A DNA stretch of 14,587 bases from JAABSP01 sp011390135 (GTDB taxonomy: Bacteria > Desulfobacterota > Desulfobacteria > Desulfobacterales > JAABSP01), in contig JAABSZ010000098.1 of NCBI GenBank assembly GCA_011390135.1, positions 1-14,587 on the forward strand. The letters are read 5' to 3'. A model generated the notes under the pieces. It was not told where the DNA came from, searched no databases, and was given only the letters and a program-made list of their open reading frames with translations. The position numbers were made by a program, and so were the translations under genes. Positions 1 through 6,604 of the stretch are shown here, piece by piece (the stretch's first letter is position 1; each line of letters begins with the position of its first letter).

Positions 1-578
1 AAGTGATGGAGGAGCTGATCCAAAAGGGGAAGATCCGCACGGTCGGGGTGAGCAACTACAGCCCCGAGCAGATGGATGCCTTTCGAGAAGCCGGAACCAT
101 CCACTTCTGCCAGCCCCCCTACAATCTCTTCGAGCGGGAGATCGAATCGGACGTAAAGCCCTACTGCGGAAAGAATGAGATCTTTCTGATGACCTACGGC
201 GCACTCTGCCGGGGGCTGCTCTCAGGAAAGATGTCAAAAGATCGGGAGTTTGAGGGGGATGATCTGCGGAAATTCGATCCCAAGTTCAAGGAGCCCCGAT
301 TCGGCCAGTATCTGGAGGCGGTCGGAAAACTGGAAAAGCTGGCCCAGGAGCGGTTCGACAAGAGCCTTCTGGCCTTTTCGGTACGGTGGATTCTGGATCA
401 GGGGGTCGAGATCGCGCTATGGGGCGGCCGAAAGCCCGATCAGATGAAGCCGGTGAACGATGCCACCGGATGGACCATGGATGAGAAGACCAAGGGGGAT
501 GTGGAGACGATCCTGGAGGAGACGATCAAAGATCCTGTGGGGCCCGAGTTCATGGCTCCGCCCTCGAGAAAGGAATAG
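1..578 (+). CDS. Aldo/keto reductase, C-terminal part (5' end outside window)
   Basis: This is the last ~192 residues of an NAD(P)H-dependent aldo/keto reductase, a cytoplasmic (alpha/beta)8-barrel enzyme that reduces aldehydes or ketones. The reading frame is open to the window edge, so the catalytic Asp/Tyr/Lys part lies upstream. The GTG/ATG near base 3 is internal, because the family is ~310 residues long. Visible family marks are the strand with VGVSNYSPEQM, the following QPPYNLFERE segment (Gln plus Tyr-Asn of the barrel), and the C-terminal cofactor region with SVRWILDQG and WGGRKPDQM. The stop TAG is at 576-578. The permease gene begins 36 bases later on the same strand with its own strong ribosome site, so the two probably share a transcript. 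Family is sure; the substrate cannot be read from the sequence. Confidence 0.93.
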   Translation, partial: VMEELIQKGKIRTVGVSNYSPEQMDAFREAGTIHFCQPPYNLFEREIESDVKPYCGKNEIFLMTYGALCRGLLSGKMSKDREFEGDDLRKFDPKFKEPRFGQYLEAVGKLEKLAQERFDKSLLAFSVRWILDQGVEIALWGGRKPDQMKPVNDATGWTMDEKTKGDVETILEETIKDPVGPEFMAPPSRKE

Positions 579-614
579 GATTCGGATCAATGGAGAAAGG
601 CGGGAGGTGAATCA

Positions 615-1850
615 ATGGATCAATTTCTGGAACAGTGGGCCGAGGCGGCCTATACAAGCATCGGTTTCTTCTGGATGGCGCTGTGGGCATTTGCCCTGGG
701 ATATCTGATTTCCAGCCTGATCCAGGTGTTGGTCACCCGGGAGCGGATGCAGAAGACAATGGGAGTGTCGGGGCCCAAAAGCGTTGCCCTGGCCACTTTT
801 TTCGGCTTCATCTCCAGCTCCTGCAGCTTTGCGGCATTGTCGACCACCCGGGCTCTGTTCCAGAAGGGCGCGGGGCTGGTCCCCGCGATGGCCTTCATGC
901 TCTCCTCTACCAATCTGGTGATTGAGCTGGGGATCGTGATCGCCATATTCCTGAGCTGGCAGTTCGTGGTTGGAGAGTATGTTGGAGGGCTTCTGCTGAT
1001 CGGATTCGCCTGGCTCTTTATCCGGCTGACCCGGCCCAAAAACCTGATCGAGAAGGTTCGAAAGCGGCTGGGCCATGATGAAAATGATCAGGATGGCGGG
1101 CCGTCCTGGAAGGAGAAGGCAGGCTCCCTCAAGGGCTGGCAGCAGATCGGCATGAAGTATGTGATGGAATGGCAGATGGTCTGGAAGGACATCCTGATCG
1201 GCTTTACCATTGCCGGCATCATCTCGGCCTTTGTCCCCCAATCTTTCTTTCAGACGCTCTTTATCGGCTCAGGGGGGGAGAACGCGCAGCATCCTGGATT
1301 CCTGGCGGTGCTGGCGCAGGTGCTGGTGGGGCCCGTGGCCGCATTCTTCACCTTTATCGGTTCGATGGGCAATATCCCCCTGGCCGCTGTTCTATTCGAT
1401 AACGGGGTCAGCTTTGCAGGGGTCATGGCCTTCATCTTTTCCGATCTGGTGGTGCTGCCGGTGCTGCGGATCAACGCGGAGTATTACGGCTGGAAGATGG
1501 CGCTCTATATCCTGGCCATTCTCTTTACCTGCCTTATCGCAACCGCCCTTGTGATGCATTACGCCTTTCTTTTTTTGGACATCCTGCCCGAGAGCGGCGC
1601 GGGAAAGGATATCACCGACAGAGAGATGTTCAAGCTCAATTACGGCTTTTTTCTCAATATCTTCTTTCTGGGGGTGAGCCTGCTGCTCGGCTGGCTCTGG
1701 GCCCGGCAGCGGGCCGCACAGGATCATGGCGGACATGGCGGTTCAGATACGACCGCAACCGTTTGGATACTGCGGGCCTTCTCTCTTCTTTCCGTCATAT
1801 GGCTGGCAGGGGGGCTGATCGTCAAGGCCTTTGGTATCGATGGCGGATGA
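615..1850 (+). CDS. DUF318/ArsP-family integral membrane permease
   Basis: This 411-residue polytopic inner-membrane protein belongs to the ArsP_1/YraQ permease family (PF03773), whose studied members export organoarsenicals; other members are annotated only as permeases. Hydrophobic segments lie near residues 16-39, 57-75, 88-113, 117-137, 193-208, 228-250, 252-285, 296-321, 343-362 and 384-406. The two family hallmark stretches are present: SSSCSFAALSTTRA (68-80, with the conserved Cys70) and SMGNIPLAAVLFDNG (250-264). A charged cytoplasmic-type loop (139-175) separates the halves, and a His/Gly-rich loop DHGGHGGS (370-377) precedes the last helix and could touch metal. The start is fixed by GGGAGG at 602-607, 7 bases before ATG. 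A hairpin without a T-run (GAAAGG 1849-1854 with CCTTTC 1869-1874) follows the stop. Family is confident; the transported substrate is unknown. Confidence 0.9.
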   Translation: MDQFLEQWAEAAYTSIGFFWMALWAFALGYLISSLIQVLVTRERMQKTMGVSGPKSVALATFFGFISSSCSFAALSTTRALFQKGAGLVPAMAFMLSSTNLVIELGIVIAIFLSWQFVVGEYVGGLLLIGFAWLFIRLTRPKNLIEKVRKRLGHDENDQDGGPSWKEKAGSLKGWQQIGMKYVMEWQMVWKDILIGFTIAGIISAFVPQSFFQTLFIGSGGENAQHPGFLAVLAQVLVGPVAAFFTFIGSMGNIPLAAVLFDNGVSFAGVMAFIFSDLVVLPVLRINAEYYGWKMALYILAILFTCLIATALVMHYAFLFLDILPESGAGKDITDREMFKLNYGFFLNIFFLGVSLLLGWLWARQRAAQDHGGHGGSDTTATVWILRAFSLLSVIWLAGGLIVKAFGIDGG

Positions 1851-1864
1851 AAGGCCGGCCCGAA

Positions 1865-1961
1865 TCACCCTTTCGGGATCAGCATCAGGGCAAAGAGGGC
1901 CGCCAGATAGAAGATGGAACAGCCGGAGATACTCGGCCTGAATTTAAAAAAGGATGTTCAT
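1865..1961 (-). pseudogene. Possible tiny membrane peptide gene interrupted at a T6 run
   Basis: On the - strand an ATG (1961-1959) opens MNILF and hits TAA in a TTTTTTAAA run. In the +1 frame the sequence continues without interruption as KFRPSISGC then SIFYLAALFALMLIPKG and stops at 1867-1865. Removing one T would give a 31-residue peptide with one hydrophobic helix and a positively charged tail. The +1 frame has no start codon of its own, and no good Shine-Dalgarno precedes the ATG. It may be a decayed small gene, a homopolymer sequencing error or chance. The hydrophobic pattern is the only positive evidence. Confidence 0.22.
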
Positions 1962-2000
1962 TTAAGAAGTTAATGATTCTCCCTTATAGATTCTGTTCCG

Positions 2001-2216
2001 TTATTCGGTGCTGGTATCCTTTGGGATCTCTTCATCCTCCCTGCAGGTGGAAATCCCGATCAGGGCATAGAGTGAACACCAGGAGATGACCGCGGTCAGA
2101 ATCGGCAGAAACCCGATCAATCCCCACCAGGAGCCGTAATAGATGCCGATGCCTAAGATCAGAAGTCCTGCAAAGAGCCGGATGATCCTGTCGGTTTTGC
2201 CCACATTGCATTTCAT
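2001..2216 (-). CDS. YgaP-like (DUF2892) small two-helix membrane protein
   Basis: This 71-residue inner-membrane protein matches the DUF2892/YgaP-type transmembrane family (PF11127). It has the usual N-terminal MKCNVGKTDRIIRLFAG, two hydrophobic helices (about residues 12-30 and 32-52) and the family motif ISWCSLYALIGISTC with two cysteines near the end of helix two. In YgaP the same segment anchors a rhodanese domain, but here no rhodanese is attached. ATG 2216 is chosen because its A is also the last base of the preceding gene's TGA (TGATG), the form used in translational coupling. GGGAGG at 2226-2231 lies 9 bases upstream. A GTG at 2219 is an alternative start. Its role is not defined; the acidic C-terminus (EDEEIPKDTSTE) is unremarkable. 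Confidence 0.85.
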   Translation of the reverse strand: MKCNVGKTDRIIRLFAGLLILGIGIYYGSWWGLIGFLPILTAVISWCSLYALIGISTCREDEEIPKDTSTE

Positions 2217-2689
2217 CACGATGCACCTCCCTCACCCCAGGAGGCTTTGACAGATAGCACCGGACAGGGTGAATGGCGGATCACCCTTTCCGTGACAGAG
2301 CCCAGCAGCAGCCTTTCGAAACCGCTGTGGCCGTGGGTTGCAATGACGATAAGATCGGCCTTCTCCTCTTCTGCAACCCGGACGATCTCATCTGCGGCAT
2401 ATCCGACCATGACCTGGGTTTCCGATTTGAGATCGGACCTGATGAGATCATCGGCCACCTTCTGCAGGGTCTCCCGGCTCTGCTCAATAAAGGTCTGCTG
2501 GTAGGCCGGAATGTCGAAACTGACCGGCGTGGTATGGTGGGGCGCGCCCAGCACAGGAACCGGCGAGACCACATGAACCAGGATCAGCTCTGAAGAGAAT
2601 TGAGCTGCAAGTTCATTGGCCGTTTTGACCCCCTCATAAGAGGGCTCGCTGAAATCGGTGGTGCAGAGAATCTTTTTAAAGGGCAGCAT
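2216..2689 (-). CDS. Universal stress protein, UspA family
   Basis: This 157-residue single-domain Usp is a cytoplasmic nucleotide-binding stress protein of Rossmann-like fold, usually a dimer. The N-terminal strand is followed by the conserved acid (FKKILCTTDFSE, Asp12). The ATP-loop region is ATHGHSGFERLLLGS (117-131). Compared with the G-2X-G-9X-G(S/T) ATP motif, the first Gly is Ala117 while Gly120, Gly130 and Ser131 are kept, so ATP binding is likely but not certain. It ends in the usual SVTERVIRHSPCPVLSV strand. The start ATG at 2689 is preceded by AAGGAGGT, a very strong ribosome site. Its stop overlaps the start of the downstream DUF2892 gene by one base, so the two form one translational unit. 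Confidence 0.94.
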   Translation of the reverse strand: MLPFKKILCTTDFSEPSYEGVKTANELAAQFSSELILVHVVSPVPVLGAPHHTTPVSFDIPAYQQTFIEQSRETLQKVADDLIRSDLKSETQVMVGYAADEIVRVAEEEKADLIVIATHGHSGFERLLLGSVTERVIRHSPCPVLSVKASWGEGGAS

Positions 2690-2887
2690 ATTCTTGACCT
2701 CCTTTGGCCAGTAAGGGTTTTGTCCGTCTGTCAGAATATACCCGACACCTTCTTTTGTGAGAATAGGGTTAAATCTGTAGATTCTCCCGGGAGAGACTGT
2801 ATTTGCAAAGACGATTTTTTTCCTTGTATTCTTTTTTAACTTGAATTAAAGAGGAGATATATCGAAAAAATTAACAGCGGAGGCATC

Positions 2888-3067
2888 ATGGCAAAAGTAG
2901 AGGAAGTGAGAAAGATCATCGGCAACATGGAGCGGCTCATCGACAGCGGACAGGAGCTGGCCCGGTCCATGATGGACAAGGAGCCGGGCCAGCGCTCCCA
3001 GAACAACAACTGGCGCTACGTCCGTCAGGAACTGATGGACCTGAAAAAGGAGCTGGGCCTCCACTAG
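2888..3067 (+). CDS. Small charged protein of 59 residues, unknown function
   Basis: This short open frame starts at ATG 2888 and ends at TAG 3065-3067. GGAGG at 2879-2883 lies 4 bases before the start, a little close but a strong match. The predicted peptide begins MAKVEEVRKIIGNMERLI and ends LMDLKKELGLH. It looks like two amphipathic helices (about 3-31 and 43-57) joined by a polar loop rich in Gln and Asn (DKEPGQRSQNNNW). It has no signal peptide, membrane segment or cysteine. The A/T-rich leader upstream (2790-2880) could hold its promoter; no clear -35/-10 pair was found. I do not recognise the family. The good ribosome site and protein-like composition argue that it is real. Confidence 0.7.
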   Translation: MAKVEEVRKIIGNMERLIDSGQELARSMMDKEPGQRSQNNNWRYVRQELMDLKKELGLH

Positions 3068-3097
3068 ATAGCCCACTATCAGCTATCCCACTATCTA
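3065..3097. repeat. 15-bp-period direct repeat inside an inverted repeat
   Basis: Right at the stop of the 59-residue gene, the motif CCCACTATC occurs twice, 15 bases apart (in TAGCCCACTATC and TATCCCACTATC). The block is also bounded by TAGATAG (3065-3071) and CTATCTA (3091-3097), exact reverse complements. RNA from it could fold as a stem with a 19-base loop. No T-run follows, so it is not a standard terminator. A GC-rich palindrome (GCCCGGGC) lies just downstream. Confidence 0.6.
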
Positions 3098-3381
3098 GCC
3101 GCGCCCGGGCTTTCCATAAAGGCCGTTTATACCGCATTCGCCCCTTCCCGCGTCCTTTAGGGACTCGGTGTTTTCCGATATGCCGTTATTGTGTCTTTGC
3201 CTCCAACTAATTGAATCGATTCATCTTTCAAAAACGGGATGCCAATATTTTCTGAGTCCCTTATGTCCCTTATGTCCTTTTGGTCCTTTTGAAAAAAAAG
3301 ATAGACCAGTCCGCTCTTTATTCTACAGTTGATCTATGATATCTTTCTAAAAAGAGGATTCATTTATCGAAAGGAGAGACC
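3068..3381. other. 314-base spacer upstream of the octahaem cytochrome gene
   Basis: This gap contains no convincing gene. It holds the repeat block at its left edge, an 8-base inverted pair (AGGGACTC 3159-3166 and GAGTCCCT 3254-3261), a four-copy 9-bp tandem repeat (3256-3291) and an A8 run at 3292-3299. The last 80 bases are A/T-rich, as expected for a promoter and leader of the cytochrome gene, but no good sigma-70 or sigma-54 element could be assigned. AAGGAG at 3371-3376 is the ribosome site of the cytochrome gene, 5 bases before its ATG. Confidence 0.6.
3256..3291. repeat. Four-copy 9-bp tandem repeat
   Basis: Four adjacent 9-base units are present: GTCCCTTAT, GTCCCTTAT, GTCCTTTTG and GTCCTTTTG. 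They form two exact pairs sharing GTCC at the start. The array ends in an A8 run and lies about 90 bases upstream of the cytochrome start. Length 9 keeps the array in frame, but no ribosome site supports an open frame through it. Confidence 0.85.
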
Positions 3382-5019
3382 ATGTCAGGAAAGAGGAGAA
3401 TTTTGGGTTGTACTGCAATTTTCTTTCTCCTTGTTCTGCTTATTTTCGGGCTTTATGCCTGCACCGGTTCCCGGAAAGAGGCCAAAGAGGAGACACCCCA
3501 GGTCGTGCCGGTCATCTTCGGCGAGACCCAGGAGGAGATCCGCATCGAGGAGATGCACCAGCGGGTCTTTGCCCAACTCGGCGGATACAAAGGCCCCGAA
3601 TCCTGCTACGCCTGCCACCAGGAGGCCTATGCGGATGTGAGCATGAGCTACCATGTCCACCAGGGCCGGATAACAGCAAGCGGAGAAATCGCCTACCTCC
3701 CGTCCAATTCCGCTGATGTCGGCATGTACCACCGCTGGTATCCCCTCTCCAACCTGGACCACAAGGCCGAGCCGGAGAAGCACTGGAAGCAGATGGAATC
3801 GATCTTCTGTGCGCAGTGCCACCCGGGCGGCGGCGTACTGAAGCCCTACGGCATGGATGTGGACTGCCTCATCTGCCACCAGAAGAGCGGCTATAAAGGG
3901 GGCCAGGGGCTGGGAAGAACCCCGGCCGGCATGGACCGCCGGGGCAATATGGTCCAGAGCAACGGCGCAAGGCTGGCCTCGCTGATGATGGCCGGGGCAG
4001 CAGTGGGCGGCGACATGGATGAAATCGACCTCTCGAATATCGCGGTCAAGGCAATGGAGGGCGTGGAACTCCGGGTCGGAAAGCCGAACCCGGACAACTG
4101 CAACTTCTGCCACTGGCGCACCAATGGCAAACGGGGAACCCGTTACGGGATGTTCAAAGGAAAGCCGACCGATGTTCACTACGCGGCCGGGATGCGGTGC
4201 CAGGAGTGCCACGTCACAACAGACCACCAGATCGGCAAAGGCAAGATACTGGACGCAATCGGAACCCCCGAACTCCGGGGAACCATGAAGACATGCGACG
4301 CCTGCCACCCGGAAGAGCCACATACCGGGGAATACGCGGACGAACTCAACTACCACATGGCCCAGATGGCCTGCGAGACCTGCCACATCCCCCAGACCTA
4401 CCCCGCGGCCAAAAGAATCAACTGGCTCCCGGGAATGGACATGGAGAAGATGATGGAGCAGTACGAATGGATGATGCCGGTTGCAAAGCTCTTCGGCATG
4501 GCCAGCCCCGAGATGATGACGGAGCAGATCAACGAGATGATCGAGTGCTACAAATCCCTGAAGCCGGCCGGTTTCAAACCGACCTATGCCTGGTACAATC
4601 CTGACATCATCTGGAAGCAAATCCCCTATCCCAACGCGGACCGGAACGATCCCAACGCCAGAATCCGGCCATTCAACGTGGTGGAGACCGCATTTTTCAG
4701 CGACGGAACCGATCCTGAAGCCGTGGCCGCGCCCGACAGTTTCGTCAACAGCCATCCGGTTCCCAAAGCCTATGTAGCCCGCGCCGGCGGCAAAGGCGAA
4801 GAGGATACGACTCTATCGGAGATGCGCTCTTGGAACGACGGCCAGTATGCTTCGGCCATCATCCGGCAGCCGCCCATCTATTTCCAGCAGTTCCACAGCA
4901 TCGCGCCGGCCTCTGAAGCACTGGCCTGCAACGATTGCCACGCTTCCAGCGGCCGGATGGATTTTGCGGCTCTGGGCTATACACCCGCGGAAGTTGAAGA
5001 CCTGAAGCAGCTCCGATAG
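3382..5019 (+). CDS. Octahaem c-type cytochrome lipoprotein, tetrathionate-reductase (OTR)-like
   Basis: This 545-residue exported electron-transfer protein or oxidoreductase has exactly eight CXXCH haem c sites at residues 75, 143, 162, 240, 273, 305, 331 and 516 (first Cys of each). The N-terminus is a signal peptide whose hydrophobic core ends in LYAC (Cys27), a plausible lipobox, so it is probably anchored to a membrane and faces the periplasm or exterior. The stretch MAQMACETCHIPQTYP (326-341) and the later YAWYNPDI (402-409) and IRPFNVVET (428-436) segments resemble the octahaem tetrathionate reductase family; this is from memory, not alignment. The interval between haems 7 and 8 (336-515) has no haem, and its first part is Met-rich (ten Met in 352-386). 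All eight sites end in His and no CXXCK is present. There is no neighbouring quinol dehydrogenase, porin or maturation gene. Multihaem cytochrome is certain; the substrate is inferred only by family. Confidence 0.9.
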   Translation: MSGKRRILGCTAIFFLLVLLIFGLYACTGSRKEAKEETPQVVPVIFGETQEEIRIEEMHQRVFAQLGGYKGPESCYACHQEAYADVSMSYHVHQGRITASGEIAYLPSNSADVGMYHRWYPLSNLDHKAEPEKHWKQMESIFCAQCHPGGGVLKPYGMDVDCLICHQKSGYKGGQGLGRTPAGMDRRGNMVQSNGARLASLMMAGAAVGGDMDEIDLSNIAVKAMEGVELRVGKPNPDNCNFCHWRTNGKRGTRYGMFKGKPTDVHYAAGMRCQECHVTTDHQIGKGKILDAIGTPELRGTMKTCDACHPEEPHTGEYADELNYHMAQMACETCHIPQTYPAAKRINWLPGMDMEKMMEQYEWMMPVAKLFGMASPEMMTEQINEMIECYKSLKPAGFKPTYAWYNPDIIWKQIPYPNADRNDPNARIRPFNVVETAFFSDGTDPEAVAAPDSFVNSHPVPKAYVARAGGKGEEDTTLSEMRSWNDGQYASAIIRQPPIYFQQFHSIAPASEALACNDCHASSGRMDFAALGYTPAEVEDLKQLR

Positions 5020-5031
5020 CAGACTTTTTAT

Positions 5032-5078
5032 CTCCTGACCACCAGCTCCTGACTGGCTCCTGACCTCCGGCTTCTGAC
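5032..5078. repeat. Degenerate tandem CTCCTGAC repeat, four copies
   Basis: CTCCTGAC occurs at 5032-5039, 5046-5053 and 5057-5064, and CTTCTGAC at 5071-5078, spaced 14, 11 and 14 bases. The array lies just after the cytochrome stop, in the 160-base gap between two convergent genes. No hairpin with a T-run was found in it. Nearer the - strand gene, GCCG/CGGC around 5121-5160 could make only a weak stem. Confidence 0.75.
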
Positions 5079-5179
5079 CCTGGGGCCACGGATAAAACCT
5101 TAATCCTGCCGACTCCGGAAACGGATTGTTGTCAAAAAGCCGTTTCTGTTCGGTCGGCACGATTCGGGGCAAAGAGGCG

Positions 5180-6340
5180 CTACTCCTCCTTTGGCCGCGT
5201 GATCTTTTCAAAAATTTCCTCTGCTGAAATAAAGACATCTGCAGAAGGGGTGTAGCCGATCTTTTCGGCCGTCTCCAGATTGATGGCGATCTTCAAAGGG
5301 CTATGGAAATCCTGGGGCAGATTCCTTGGCTTTTCTCCGTTCAGCACCGAAGCAATGATCGCTGCCTCATACTGTCCCAAGGAGCTGAAGTCCACCTGCG
5401 CGATGCTGATCAGCAGCCCGTTTTTCACAAACTTCGATCCGCCCTGTGCAAATGTCGGCTTTTTGTATTTTTGGGCCATGGAGACGATTCGGGAAATGGT
5501 ATTGGGATTGACGCCGTTTTGGAGGGTGACGTAGATGGCATCGGCCTTCCGAACCAGTTCGTTGTAACACTGAATTGCACTGTTTTCAGCCTTGCTCTTG
5601 TCAGGGGTATCGTCGATGGTATGGCAGGGAATGATCTCGAAATTCAGCTCATTTGTCACCGGTTCGATCTGATCCAGCCCGGCAATGCTTCTGCCGGACT
5701 CTGTATCCTCATATGCGATCCCCATTGTCCTGAAGGCGACCATATCATGAAAGGTTCTCACCTGCCGGGCATACTGGCCCGGGTTGATATGGGCATGGAC
5801 ATGATCGTATCCGGAATCTTCCACGCTTTTGATGATCCCCGCGGCAACCGGATCACTGGCCGAGATGATCAGAGTGTCCACAGAGTGATCGTTGTTGGCA
5901 AAATCCTGTCCGGCCCATGTGCCGAAGGCGAGCAGCAGGTCGATATCTCCCCTGTTGAGCCGATCCGTCAAGGCTTTTTGCAGTTCTTTCCGCTTCTCTT
6001 CGTCCCATCCTGCACAGTAATGGGCATCTTCCACAAAGAGGAGATAATCGCTTTTGGCCTCATTGGCAAGCCATTTCCAGAGCGTTTCCGTTTCCTCTCC
6101 TTCCATTTGCGGAAGCTGAGTCTTCTCTATCCAGCCCCGCTCCATCAATCCCTCGATGGTCGCTGCAAAGATAGACTGATAATCGATATACTCTCCGCCT
6201 TCATAATAGGCGATCCGCCATTTCTCTCCGTTGTTTTTGGTCGGAGGCTTGGGCGAATTGAATTGTGCCTCGACCGTTGCCGCCTGGATCGCAAAAACAG
6301 CCATCACTGAAAGCACAAAAATAAGAAACATTCTTTTCAT
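5180..6340 (-). CDS. ABC-type substrate-binding protein (ABC_sub_bind family), orphan
   Basis: This 386-residue periplasmic ligand-binding protein resembles PF04392, the family of TrpX-like and uncharacterised type-I fold binding proteins. A signal peptide (KR start, hydrophobic core 5-20, likely cleavage after TVEA near residue 25) is followed by a first lobe beginning WRIAYYEGGEYIDYQ. A conserved turn LLAFGTWAGQDFANN leads to the segment SASDPVAAGIIKSVEDSG, typical of the family. The second lobe contains MGIAYEDTESGRS, ADAIYVTLQNGVNP and PTFAQGGSKFVKNG. The C-terminal LKIAINLETAEKIGYT is also characteristic. The start ATG 6340 has AAGGGA at 6348-6353 upstream. No permease or ATPase gene is adjacent, so it may serve a distant transporter or a sensor. 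The ligand is unknown. Confidence 0.86.
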   Translation of the reverse strand: MKRMFLIFVLSVMAVFAIQAATVEAQFNSPKPPTKNNGEKWRIAYYEGGEYIDYQSIFAATIEGLMERGWIEKTQLPQMEGEETETLWKWLANEAKSDYLLFVEDAHYCAGWDEEKRKELQKALTDRLNRGDIDLLLAFGTWAGQDFANNDHSVDTLIISASDPVAAGIIKSVEDSGYDHVHAHINPGQYARQVRTFHDMVAFRTMGIAYEDTESGRSIAGLDQIEPVTNELNFEIIPCHTIDDTPDKSKAENSAIQCYNELVRKADAIYVTLQNGVNPNTISRIVSMAQKYKKPTFAQGGSKFVKNGLLISIAQVDFSSLGQYEAAIIASVLNGEKPRNLPQDFHSPLKIAINLETAEKIGYTPSADVFISAEEIFEKITRPKEE

Positions 6341-6362
6341 TTGAAAATCCCTTCTTCCCCTG

Positions 6363-6391
6363 ATTTTAAAGAATCATCCCATAACCGCAAA
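6363..6391 (-). promoter_or_regulatory. Candidate sigma-70 promoter of the binding-protein gene
   Basis: On the - strand TTTGCG (6391-6386) and TAAAAT (6368-6363) are separated by 17 bases, a fair -35/-10 pair. Transcription would begin near 6356, giving a leader of only ~15 bases that just includes AAGGGA. The pair starts immediately downstream of the terminator T-run, which would insulate it from - strand read-through. Predicted by eye only. Confidence 0.3.
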
Positions 6392-6420
6392 AAAGCCCCG
6401 ATGCTCGATCGCGGTTTTTC
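6391..6420. terminator. Bidirectional rho-independent terminator
   Basis: GCCCCGAT (6395-6402) pairs with ATCGCGGT (6408-6415) around a 5-base loop, with one C/C mismatch and one G-T wobble. The stem is flanked by AAAA (6391-6394) on the left and TTTTT (6415-6419) on the right. It therefore carries a T-run on both strands. A wider stem AACCGC/GCGGTT is an alternative fold. A terminator between two divergent starts is unusual: it may insulate the two promoters or act as an attenuator. Confidence 0.55.
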
Positions 6421-6551
6421 TCAATAAAAAGCTTGAAATAGCATAAGCGCTTTACAGGGAGTGAGAACATGGGGTGAAATGCCTATTCAGGAGATCTTAT
6501 CACTGTATTTCGCGATGGCTGGTAGAGCAGCCGATTTTGGAAGAGAATCCA

Positions 6552-6581
6552 AGGGTAAAATAAGGTAAAATAGGGTAAAAT
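6552..6581. repeat. Three 10-bp phased A-tract repeats
   Basis: The units AGGGTAAAAT, AAGGTAAAAT and AGGGTAAAAT are exactly adjacent, so their AAAA tracts start at 6557, 6567 and 6577, one helical turn apart. Such phasing usually bends DNA. The array ends 1 base before the TG of the extended -10 box of the dikinase gene, so it occupies the -35 and spacer region. Confidence 0.85.
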
Positions 6582-6582
6582 A

Positions 6583-6591
6583 TGATATACT
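6583..6591 (+). promoter_or_regulatory. Extended -10 promoter of the dikinase gene
   Basis: TGATATACT matches the extended -10 pattern TGnTATAAT with one difference. No TTGACA-like -35 is found at the right distance; instead the phased A-tracts lie there. Transcription would begin near 6597, leaving a leader of about 60 bases before ATG 6658. Confidence 0.5.
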
Positions 6592-6594
6592 GGA

Positions 6595-6604
6595 ACAATA
6601 TTGT
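6595..6604. promoter_or_regulatory. 10-bp palindrome at the predicted transcription start
   Basis: ACAATATTGT is a perfect 10-base palindrome that covers the expected start point of the extended -10 promoter. The position suits a repressor operator, but it is short and could be chance. Confidence 0.3.

Noticed and set aside
1849..1877. Hairpin after the permease stop as an intrinsic terminator
   Set aside because: Two alternative stems of 5-6 bp exist but no T-run follows, so it is not called as a terminator.
3180..3331. Cys-rich short + strand frame (MPLLCLCLQ...) through the 9-bp repeats
   Set aside because: No ribosome site, and its cysteines come from the tandem repeat rather than a protein motif.
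3385..4755. Long 456-residue - strand frame opposite the cytochrome gene
   Set aside because: It is a shadow frame: His/Val/Gly-rich composition with no domain, opposite a gene with eight intact haem sites.
5303..6310. 335-residue + strand frame opposite the binding-protein gene
   Set aside because: It mirrors the true - strand gene, which has a signal peptide and family motifs; the frame has none.
6511..6560. Stretch GGCTGGTAGAGCAGCC resembling a tRNA D-arm
   Set aside because: No matching acceptor, anticodon or T arms could be folded around it; only a 5-bp hairpin (6517-6521 with 6528-6532) remains.
6479..6568. 29-codon + strand frame beginning MPIQEILSL in the divergent gap
   Set aside because: Only a weak ribosome site, and it ends within the A-tract repeats; nothing else supports it.
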